A DNA stretch of 9,781 bases, taken from NCBI GenBank assembly GCA_035512595.1, contig DATKDU010000398.1:1-9781 (forward strand), in the 5' to 3' direction. Numbering within the stretch: the first letter of the stretch is position 1; each line of letters starts with the position of its first letter. The position numbers and the translations under genes were made by a program. The DNA comes from DATKDU01 sp035512595 (GTDB lineage: Bacteria; Planctomycetota; Planctomycetia; Pirellulales; Pirellulaceae). Below are positions 1-6,062 of this stretch, in pieces. The notes below the pieces were generated by a model. The model ran no database searches, had not been told where the DNA came from, and saw only the letters and a list, made by a program, of their open reading frames with translations.

Positions 1-3000
1 GCCGCTGTCCCGGTCGATGATGTGCTGGGTCCACTCGGGCTTGCCGTCTGTGCGACTCAGCTCGTACCAGGCGATCAGCGCCGGCTCGTCTTCCCCCGGG
101 TCGCGGCCGTTGTGGGCGTAGTACCGCTTGCCGGTGACGAAATCGGGCAGGCCGTCGCCATTGATGTCGGTCAGGATCAGGGCGTGCGTCTGGGCGATCG
201 AATCGTCGATCTCGTGCGTCTTCCACTGGTTCTCCGGCAGTTGCTCGTACCACCAGATGCCGCGGCGGTGGGCGGAGCTGCCTAATACGTCGTTATCGCC
301 GTCGCCATCGAAGTCGTAGACGTACATCTGGGCCTGAGCTTCGCCGAAGGGGGCCTGGTGGAAAGGCCACGGTTCGCTATGACCGGCGTGCTCGCCGGCC
401 GGCGCTTCCCACCAGCCGTGCGGCACTAGCAGATCGTCGCGGCCGTCGACGTTGATGTCGCCGATCCCCAGGCCGTGGTAGAAGGCCTGGATTTTGACTT
501 CGCCAGGTTGCGAGATGCGCTGCGTCCGCCATTCGACGAGCGGATTCTCGCTCGGCCGGGCCAGGCACAGCCGCTCGGTGCCGTCGCCGAAAACAAGCTC
601 GCGCTTGCCGTCCTTGTCCACGTCGAGATACTGCGGGCTTTCATTGTTGGTGACCTTCACGATCATGTTCCGGGCCCACTCGCCGCCCTCGGGACCAGGG
701 TTTTTGAACCACCAGGTCGGCTTTCCCGGAAAATCGACCACGATCAGATCCTGCCTGCCGTCGCCGTCCACGTCCTCGGCCCAGTTCATGAACGTGTCGC
801 TGTAGACCGTTTTCAGGAACTGCTTGGGCTCGGCCAGGATGTTGTGCCGCTTCCAGGGGCTAGGGGCTAGGGGCTGGGGGCTAGGGGGAGGAGCTTCGAA
901 CCACACGCTTCCCGCGGCAATGTCCAGCCGGCCGTCGTTGTTGAAGTCGCCGTAACCGACTCCTTCGCTGCGGAAGCTCCCATTGAGGTCTTCCAGCACC
1001 GTCTTTTTGAACGTGATCTTCTGCCCTTCCTCTAGCGGCAGGCTGGTCGGATAAGGGCTGCTCTTCTCGATGCCGGGGAGCAGCGTCAGCTTCAGGTTTT
1101 TGAACCGGACTTCGGTCTTGCCGCCCGAGTGGAGCTGCAGGGCGATGATGCCGCGGCGAGCCCCTTGTGGGTCGTCCAGATCGACGCACTTGTGGCCGTT
1201 GATCCAGGTTTGTGTCCGGCTGCCGACGCAGACGATCTCGTAGCGGTTCCAGTCCCCTTTCTTAACGTGCTCCTCGCCACTCTTGTCCCACAGCAGCGCC
1301 CGGCCGTGCTCTTCGTAGAGCTTCCCCCACCAGCCAGCGCCGATGTCGGCCTGGTAACCCTTCACTTCGCCGTCCGCCATCGGTTGGCTTCGGATCTGAA
1401 TGCCGCTGTTGCCAGCGTTATCCACGAGCTTGACGTCGAGTTCCAGACGGAAATCGCCGACGGACAGCTCATTGACCAGCCACGTGTTGTGCGCCAGCCC
1501 CTCGGTATTGCCGACGATCTCGCCGTTTTCGACCGACCAGAGCTTTTCGTCGCCGCGCCAGCCGGTCAGGTCCTTGCCATTAAAGAAGCCGGCGACGTTG
1601 TCCTTTGTGGCCAGCATCGGCGTCTGGCCGCCGGCACTCAGGTAGGCCACGAGCGAGCGCAGCTCGTGCTGGGTGAACTGCTGGATCTGGTTGTCGGGCA
1701 TCAGCGACTTTTCGCTGAGATTCATCTCCTCGATGTCGTCTTTGGACAGCTCCAGCACGTTGTCGGGGGTCTGGAATGTGTAGACGCCGTTCAGTTCGCC
1801 TTTGAGGATGCCCGTGATCACCTGGCCGTCGGCAGTCCGGACGACGTGCGGGGCGTATTCCTTGGCCATGACGGCACTGGGGTCGATGATGTTCGACAGC
1901 AGGTATTCGAGGTTGGCCCGCTGTGAGCCGGTGATGTCCGGACCGATTTTGTTTCCCGCGCCGAACAGGATGTGGCACTTCTGGCAGGTCTTGGCGAACA
2001 TCGCCCGCCCCAGCTCCAGATCAGGCTCGACGGCGGACGGCGACATGAGAAAACTCTTGAACTCGGCAATCAACTTGGCCCGATCGGCCGGCGACTCGCG
2101 GACGATCCCCCAGACTTGCTCGATCCGCTTGTTGAGCGCTTCGTCGCCAAGGTTGCGAAGCTGGGTTACCAGGTCGGCGGTCAAGTGGTTGGCCGGAATC
2201 TGCTTCTTGTCGATCGCCTCGAGCAGCACCTTGGCAAAGCCTGGGCGGCTGCACATGGCGACCAGGGCGTCGCGCTGCTCACTCGGTGCAAAGCTTGCGT
2301 ACCCCTCGATGAGGAAACTGGGGATCTGCGGGTCATCGAAGCTGGCCATCGCGCGGATCGAATCGCCACGGAGGCGCGGATCAGCGAGCAATTCCACCAG
2401 CGGGGGGAGCGTTAGCGGGTCTTTGGCCTTCGTCAGAATGGCGATAGCTGCGCGACGTTCTGTCAGCGGGCTGTTTTCATCACGCACCATTTGCCGCAAC
2501 GTATCCAGCACTTTTTGATCGCCAAAGGTCACGGCCAAAGCAACCGCCTGCATTCGCAGGTCAGCATTCTTGCTCTCAACGAGCGAGGTCGAGATTTCCT
2601 TCCACTCAGCCGGGGCTTTCACGTCGCGGCGGCCTTTGAGCGCCTCGTTCATACCGCGGAGGAAGGTCAGGCGCGTGGCGTCGTCCTTGGCTTCCTTGAG
2701 TCCGGCGACGAGCAGGGCTAGTGACTTTTCGGGGTCCCCAGCGCCGATCCGGCGGATCATGAACTCCTTGAGGATCGGAATCCTCTCGCCGGCCGACAGC
2801 CCCAGCGCCAGCGCCCGCTTGGGATCGACATCCGCCAGCGGCTCCATGGCGTACCAATACATGAGCGGGAGGTTGTGGTCGGCGGCGTCTTCGGCGTGGG
2901 AGGTAAGGGCTTCGAGGATGGACCAGCGATCTGACAACTCAAGGCTTTGGAGCATGGAGGCTATTGCGAGACGAGTGATCGGCGACGGCTCGTTCTTAGA

Positions 3001-5232
3001 CAATTCGGCAATGGCACTAATGGATCGCTGGTCTGGCACATTGAAGGCGTCACGAATTAGTTCTGTAAGAAGATGTATGCACTGCGCCCGATGATTGGGA
3101 AGGTCTTTTGCGCGTGCCGACAAATGATTCACCATGGCGATGAAAGAATCATCTTTCAGTTCAGATGATTCAGACTTTGGACGAACGATACTGATCGCCC
3201 GCATTCCCCAAATTGCTGGGAGATCGGTATCCAACGTTTCGCCGCGCCTTTCGAGTTCCTTCAAGATAGCTAGGTTGGTGTTTAGCGATGCCGAAATCCG
3301 TTTATGAGCGTCCTCTTGGCCGCCCGTTCGTTCTTGGAGAATCCGCTGCGCGTGCCGTTGGTACCAACGATTATCGTGCCATAGAAGTTTTACAAGCTCC
3401 TCATCACTCATCTTCCCCAAATCCACCTTCACCGGCTTTGCATCCCCATACACGATCCGGTATATCCGCCCGTTGCTTCGGTCATGCGCGCTCGGCTCCT
3501 TGAGGTGGCACTGCTGGCGGTCGTACCAGTCGATCACCCACACCTGGCCGTCGGGACCGTAGGTCATGGTGAGCATCTGCGACCACTGGTCGCGGGTGAA
3601 GAGAAAATCCGGGCCGTGCGAGCAGACGAAGCCGCTCCCCTTGGGCGTGAGGATGTCCATGTTCATCCGGTTGCCGTGGATGTTGTTCATGAAGAGCTGG
3701 CCGCGGTACTTCTCGGGCCAGGCCCCGCCTTGATAGATCATGCAGCCGGCGTGGGCGTGGCCGCCCCCCAGCTCGTCCGACTGCCGGCGGTTGTCGTCGT
3801 TCCACTGATTGCCCGTGTAATGCCGATGGTCGGCAATCGTCTTGATGTCGTCATAGGTGTACGGATTGAAGTGATTGCCGGCCTGCCGCTCGTAGCGAGC
3901 GCCGGGGATGATGTGGTAGCAGTGGGGGATGACGCAGGCGGTGGCGAAAAAATTGCCGTACTGATCGTAGTCGAGCCCCCAGGGGTTGCTGGTCCCCTCG
4001 GCAAAGACCTCAAACTCGTGCCGCACGGGGTGATAACGCCAAATGCCGGCGTTGATTTTCGTCCGTTTTTCTTTCGGCGTTCCCGGCTTGCCGACGTTAC
4101 TGTGCGTGAAGACGCCGTGGCAGCCGTAGAGCCAGCCGTCGGGACCCCAGATGAAGCTGTTGAGCGTTTCGTGGGTGTCCTCGTAACCCCAGCCGTCGAG
4201 CAGCACCTGCGGCTCGCCGTCTGGTTTGTCGTCGCCATCCTTGTCGGGAATGAACAGCAGGTAGGGTGCCGCGCCGACGTAAACGCCGCCGAAGCCGAGC
4301 TCCAGGCCGCTGACGAGGTTCAGCCCTTCGATGAAGACGGTCCGCTTGTCGAGCGTGCCGTCGAGATCGGTGTCTTCGAAGATCAGGATGCGGTCTTTGC
4401 CTTCTCCTTCGGGGGCGCGCACGGGATAGGTGTGGGCCTCGGCAATCCAGATTCGCCCGCGGTCGTCGATCGCCATGGCGATCGGCTGCTGCACGTCCGG
4501 CTCGGCGGCGGCGACCTGCACCTTGAAGCCTTCTGGCACGATCATCGCCTTGGCTGCTTCCTCGGCGGCAATGCCCGCGTGGGGATAAAGCTCCTCGGCA
4601 CTCGGCGTAGCGACGACGGTCGAGCGGAACTTGGGGCGCTGGGCGTGCAGTCGAAAATCGTCGAAGTTGACGTGCCCCCAGCCGCCCGAATGCTGATCGA
4701 CAATGCGGATGTAGATTCTCTTTCCGACCTGCTTGCTTAGATCGACGATCACCGGCCGCAGGTTCTCTTCGTTGCGGCCTGAGACGCTGTAGAACGGCCG
4801 GTTGTTGTCGGCCAGGACCAGCTCGACGCGCGTCTCGCGATGCGCTCCGCCGCCGATCAAGAAACTTCCGAAGGGCTGCGTCACCTCGAACGTCGGGCTG
4901 GTGAGGGTCCCCTGCGGACCGTCCTGCAAGAACTCATACCCGCCGATCCAGAATTGGCCCGTCATCTCGGCCTTCTTTCCTTCGCCGAAGGGGCGGTTGG
5001 CGCTGATCTCCCCTTTGACGGGCTGTTTTTTGAACGCTTTCCCTTCCGCCTTCCAGCCGTGGAGCGTGCCGGTCTCGAAATTGAGGTTCAGCGGCTTGCC
5101 GTCCTCACCGACGGGGATCACGCCGGGGTTGCCCTCCGGTTCGTTGAGCGGGTTGGGCTTGAACTCCTGGCCAGAGGCGGCTGGCAGTGCGAAGAACAAC
5201 GCGAGGCAGAAACAGCGGAAGAGCCGGTACAT
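1..5232 (-). CDS. Giant exported multidomain protein: Pirellula-type dehydrogenase + HEAT + cytochrome c + DUF1080 + FG-GAP (3' end outside window)
   Basis: The frame is open from ATG at 5232 to base 1 (1744 codons) with no stop, so the C-terminus lies outside. I translated it by hand. Residues 1-20 are a Sec signal (MYRLFR, then a hydrophobic core ending AAS/GQ). Residues about 50-200 are a beta-sandwich like that attached to levanases (IGGGAHRET, SGGWGHVNFDDF). Residues about 230-600 match the Pirellula-type membrane-bound dehydrogenase domain (VPEGF start, DDRGRIWIAEAHTYP, GGGHAHAGC at 489-497). Residues about 605-1060 are alpha-helical and HEAT-like. Residues about 1070-1200 are the Pirellula/Verrucomicrobium-type heme domain, with C1083-x-x-C1086-H1087 and likely axial Met1178 (SLMPDNQ). 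Residues about 1212-1387 are DUF1080/3-keto-disaccharide hydrolase (FFNGKDLTGW, NSGIQIR, GYQADIG, LQLHSGG). From about 1405 come FG-GAP calcium loops. Expected location is outside the inner membrane. Sugar oxidation with electrons passed to the heme, followed by cleavage of a 3-keto product, is inference; the substrate is unknown. An AAGG lies 7 bases upstream of the ATG. Confidence 0.93.
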   Translation of the reverse strand, partial: MYRLFRCFCLALFFALPAASGQEFKPNPLNEPEGNPGVIPVGEDGKPLNLNFETGTLHGWKAEGKAFKKQPVKGEISANRPFGEGKKAEMTGQFWIGGYEFLQDGPQGTLTSPTFEVTQPFGSFLIGGGAHRETRVELVLADNNRPFYSVSGRNEENLRPVIVDLSKQVGKRIYIRIVDQHSGGWGHVNFDDFRLHAQRPKFRSTVVATPSAEELYPHAGIAAEEAAKAMIVPEGFKVQVAAAEPDVQQPIAMAIDDRGRIWIAEAHTYPVRAPEGEGKDRILIFEDTDLDGTLDKRTVFIEGLNLVSGLELGFGGVYVGAAPYLLFIPDKDGDDKPDGEPQVLLDGWGYEDTHETLNSFIWGPDGWLYGCHGVFTHSNVGKPGTPKEKRTKINAGIWRYHPVRHEFEVFAEGTSNPWGLDYDQYGNFFATACVIPHCYHIIPGARYERQAGNHFNPYTYDDIKTIADHRHYTGNQWNDDNRRQSDELGGGHAHAGCMIYQGGAWPEKYRGQLFMNNIHGNRMNMDILTPKGSGFVCSHGPDFLFTRDQWSQMLTMTYGPDGQVWVIDWYDRQQCHLKEPSAHDRSNGRIYRIVYGDAKPVKVDLGKMSDEELVKLLWHDNRWYQRHAQRILQERTGGQEDAHKRISASLNTNLAILKELERRGETLDTDLPAIWGMRAISIVRPKSESSELKDDSFIAMVNHLSARAKDLPNHRAQCIHLLTELIRDAFNVPDQRSISAIAELSKNEPSPITRLAIASMLQSLELSDRWSILEALTSHAEDAADHNLPLMYWYAMEPLADVDPKRALALGLSAGERIPILKEFMIRRIGAGDPEKSLALLVAGLKEAKDDATRLTFLRGMNEALKGRRDVKAPAEWKEISTSLVESKNADLRMQAVALAVTFGDQKVLDTLRQMVRDENSPLTERRAAIAILTKAKDPLTLPPLVELLADPRLRGDSIRAMASFDDPQIPSFLIEGYASFAPSEQRDALVAMCSRPGFAKVLLEAIDKKQIPANHLTADLVTQLRNLGDEALNKRIEQVWGIVRESPADRAKLIAEFKSFLMSPSAVEPDLELGRAMFAKTCQKCHILFGAGNKIGPDITGSQRANLEYLLSNIIDPSAVMAKEYAPHVVRTADGQVITGILKGELNGVYTFQTPDNVLELSKDDIEEMNLSEKSLMPDNQIQQFTQHELRSLVAYLSAGGQTPMLATKDNVAGFFNGKDLTGWRGDEKLWSVENGEIVGNTEGLAHNTWLVNELSVGDFRLELDVKLVDNAGNSGIQIRSQPMADGEVKGYQADIGAGWWGKLYEEHGRALLWDKSGEEHVKKGDWNRYEIVCVGSRTQTWINGHKCVDLDDPQGARRGIIALQLHSGGKTEVRFKNLKLTLLPGIEKSSPYPTSLPLEEGQKITFKKTVLEDLNGSFRSEGVGYGDFNNDGRLDIAAGSVWFEAPPPSPQPLAPSPWKRHNILAEPKQFLKTVYSDTFMNWAEDVDGDGRQDLIVVDFPGKPTWWFKNPGPEGGEWARNMIVKVTNNESPQYLDVDKDGKRELVFGDGTERLCLARPSENPLVEWRTQRISQPGEVKIQAFYHGLGIGDINVDGRDDLLVPHGWWEAPAGEHAGHSEPWPFHQAPFGEAQAQMYVYDFDGDGDNDVLGSSAHRRGIWWYEQLPENQWKTHEIDDSIAQTHALILTDINGDGLPDFVTGKRYYAHNGRDPGEDEPALIAWYELSRTDGKPEWTQHIIDRDSG
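142..948 (-). repeat. Six FG-GAP/VCBS-type calcium-binding loops in the giant protein
   Basis: Six DxDxDG-type loops are spaced 48-58 residues apart: DFNNDGRLD (starts at residue 1429), DVDGDGRQD (1487), DVDKDGKRE (1537), DINVDGRDD (1592), DFDGDGDND (1640) and DINGDGLPD (1689). Each is followed by hydrophobic strand residues (IAAG, LIVV, LVFG, LLVP, VLGSS, FVTG), as expected for blades of an integrin-like beta-propeller. The sequence at the window edge (HIIDRDSG) resembles the lead-in to another blade, so a seventh repeat probably lies outside. Adhesion or glycan-binding is the usual role suggested for such propellers; nothing here identifies a ligand. Confidence 0.88.
855..888 (+). repeat. 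GGGGCTA heptamer tandem repeat inside the coding sequence
   Basis: On the plus strand the unit AGGGGCT occurs three times (855-861, 862-868, 869-875), then GGGGGCT (876-882) and a degenerate fifth unit. On the coding strand it reads as CCCCTAGC-type repeats and is translated in frame as PPPSPQPLAPSP (residues 1448-1459), between VWFEA and WKRHNI. This is just after the first FG-GAP loop. The Pro-rich sequence is unlike the flanking propeller and looks like a repeat insertion that kept the frame. Confidence 0.85.
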
Positions 5233-5343
5233 GAGAAGACCTTGCCTGGAGACGAATGGAGTCGCGGCCCGCCACGACAGTCCGCGCGATGGGTAGATTG
5301 TGGCTGAGAGCAGCGGCAGATTCCAGCGGACACGACCTTGTAG

Positions 5344-5363
5344 CCGAAGTCGCCAGACTTTGG
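5344..5363. repeat. Imperfect palindrome, dispersed-repeat type
   Basis: The arms CCGAAGTC and GACTTTGG flank a GCCA loop and pair with a single G/T mismatch. With its flanks (GTAG before, GC after) it resembles a short repeat that I remember as scattered through Pirellulales genomes; this recollection was not verified. It could form a hairpin in the leader of the giant gene. Only one copy is present in this window, so the repeat family cannot be shown from the sequence alone. Confidence 0.5.
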
Positions 5364-5409
5364 GCAGGTGGCGGAACGGCTCGATCGACTGGCCAAATGA
5401 GGGTGCTCC

Positions 5410-5433
5410 GTTTTCCCACAGAGACACGAAGGC
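5410..5433 (+). repeat. CACAGAG-type dispersed repeat, copy 1
   Basis: This 24-base segment matches bases 9719-9742 at 21 of 24 positions in the same orientation (GTTTTC, then CACAGAG, CACG, AGGC). It contains about two degenerate units of the 8-base repeat seen in copy 2. Each copy lies upstream of a minus-strand gene. It starts 177 bases before the ATG of the giant gene and just after the antitoxin stop. Confidence 0.75.
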
Positions 5434-5444
5434 AAAAGTTGTGC

Positions 5445-5711
5445 TCAGTCGAGCTTGACGTCTTCCAATCGGATTCCCTTTCCTGCCTTGAAGCTGGCTC
5501 GCGCCTGCTCAATCCGCTTCAGAAACCGCGGATCGTTCTCCAGCCGATAGTCGAACCAATCGTCTTCGGAGGCAAATCCGATCAGCACGCCCGCGGGCTT
5601 GCCGTGGCGCGTGATCACGATTTCCTCGCGTTCCGCCTGACGGAGGTATTTTGACAAATCGTCCTTGACCTCACTGAGGGGGACTTCCTTCGTCTTGGTT
5701 TTCTTCTTCAT
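5445..5711 (-). CDS. Phd/YefM-family antitoxin
   Basis: This 88-residue protein neutralises the toxin encoded just upstream and probably represses their shared promoter. Residues about 10-44 show the Phd/YefM fold signature: VPLSEVKDDLSKYLRQA, then EEIVITRHGKPAGVLI, with the invariant-looking H-G-K-P turn. The charged C-terminal part (about 50-88, including FLKRIEQARASFKAGKG) would be the toxin-binding tail. The start is firm: the ATG has GGGAG upstream with a 6-base spacer. The gene begins inside the toxin gene, overlapping it by 41 bases, which suggests coupled translation. In the Phd/YefM systems best known to me the antitoxin is usually first; here it is second. The stop is TGA at 5445-5447, and a dispersed repeat begins about 12 bases past it. 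Family assignment is strong; the autoregulatory role is inferred from the family. Confidence 0.9.
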   Translation of the reverse strand: MKKKTKTKEVPLSEVKDDLSKYLRQAEREEIVITRHGKPAGVLIGFASEDDWFDYRLENDPRFLKRIEQARASFKAGKGIRLEDVKLD

Positions 5712-6000
5712 CTTTGACTCCCACCTGATTCAGCCAGTCTTCCGCATCCTCTTTTTCAACGATTCCGAGGATTTCGACGACTCCTTCGGTCACATCGTAA
5801 AAGACGCGCAGGTCATCCACGCGCAGCCGATACTGTGGCCGGGATAATCCGCGCAAGCGCTTGATGCGACTCTTGCTGATTTTCGTCGGTTCATACCGCA
5901 AGTGCCTTTCCAGTGCGTCTTTGACGACGGCACGAACGTTGGCGCGCAGCCGCAACAGATCTTCGACAGCCTCGGGCGACAGCTCGATGGCAAATGGCAT
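5671..6000 (-). CDS. RelE/ParE-family toxin
   Basis: This 109-residue protein has the layout of a RelE/ParE toxin: beta-strand MPFAIELSPEA, a helical pair (about 10-35), then the core KSRIKRLRGLSRPQYRLR, with VDDLRVFYDV and VVEILGIVEKEDAEDWL as the closing strands. R60 and the RVFYDV strand are typical. RelE members cut mRNA at the ribosome and ParE members poison gyrase; the sequence does not decide between them. The ATG at 6000 is chosen because it matches the family start and sits directly on the operator/promoter. The longer open frame to 6228 would run into the permease gene. The last 13 or so residues (acidic, EEENQDEGSPPQ) are encoded in the overlap with the antitoxin gene and extend past the usual family end. 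Toxin-first order is atypical for a Phd-type partner. Confidence 0.88.
   Translation of the reverse strand: MPFAIELSPEAVEDLLRLRANVRAVVKDALERHLRYEPTKISKSRIKRLRGLSRPQYRLRVDDLRVFYDVTEGVVEILGIVEKEDAEDWLNQVGVKDEEENQDEGSPPQ
5718..5722 (-). promoter_or_regulatory. Ribosome binding site of the antitoxin
   Basis: On the minus strand GGGAG precedes the antitoxin ATG by 6 bases (TCAAAG). It lies inside the toxin reading frame, so the antitoxin has its own initiation signal in addition to any coupling. By contrast the toxin has no visible Shine-Dalgarno sequence, which could favour antitoxin over toxin synthesis. Confidence 0.7.
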
Positions 6001-6036
6001 TCTGGCTAAATTATAGCCAGAACCATCTGGAGTCAA
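6000..6036 (-). promoter_or_regulatory. Toxin-antitoxin promoter with palindromic operator
   Basis: On the minus strand, TTGACT (6036-6031) and TATAAT (6015-6010) are separated by 15 bases; the -10 box is a perfect sigma-70 consensus and the spacer is short. The -10 box is embedded in a perfect inverted repeat: arms TTCTGGCTA (plus 6000-6008) and TAGCCAGAA (6014-6022) with a 5-base spacer. A further CCAGA at 6026-6030 pairs with the TCTGG half. The right edge of the repeat touches the toxin ATG. Repressor binding here would block RNA polymerase, as expected for autoregulated toxin-antitoxin operons. Transcription starting 6-7 bases past the -10 box would give a toxin mRNA with only a few leader bases. 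Confidence 0.65.
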
Positions 6037-6062
6037 TCCTACCGCGGCCCGCATGGCGAGTG

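Larger units (their letters stand above)
5233..5444. other. 212-base intergenic gap holding repeats; presumed leader of the giant gene
   Basis: This gap lies between the antitoxin stop and the ATG of the giant gene. No credible coding frame, RNA gene or rho-independent terminator was found. It holds a palindromic repeat (5344-5363) and a CACAGAG-type repeat (5410-5433). The promoter of the giant gene should lie here, unless it is read through from the toxin-antitoxin operon, but I cannot pick convincing -35/-10 boxes. A stretch near 5366-5380 (GCAGGTGGCGGAAC) recalls the 5' end of a tRNA-Leu, but nothing after it fits. Confidence 0.6.

Noticed and set aside
1129..1926. 265-codon plus-strand open frame.
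   Set aside because: It is antisense to the cytochrome c and DUF1080 domains, whose motifs (CQKCH, FFNGKDLTGW) are unmistakable; the plus-strand product shows no family features.
3484..4740. Long open frame of 418 codons on the plus strand.
   Set aside because: It lies wholly antisense to the dehydrogenase domain, which shows clear family motifs. The product is a V/A/G/D-rich string without recognisable domains, as expected of a shadow frame in GC-rich DNA.
5366..5415. Possible tRNA-Leu 5' fragment (GCAGGTGGCGGAAC).
   Set aside because: No D-loop GG at the right place, no anticodon arm, no T-loop GGTTCGAATCC and no matching acceptor end follow; a chance resemblance.
5233..5444. Rho-independent terminator after the antitoxin gene.
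   Set aside because: The palindrome at 5344-5363 has a weak stem and no T-run after it on the minus strand.
6023..6062. Terminator between the DppC-type gene and the toxin promoter.
   Set aside because: No stem with a following T-run is visible; only the promoter/operator elements are supported.
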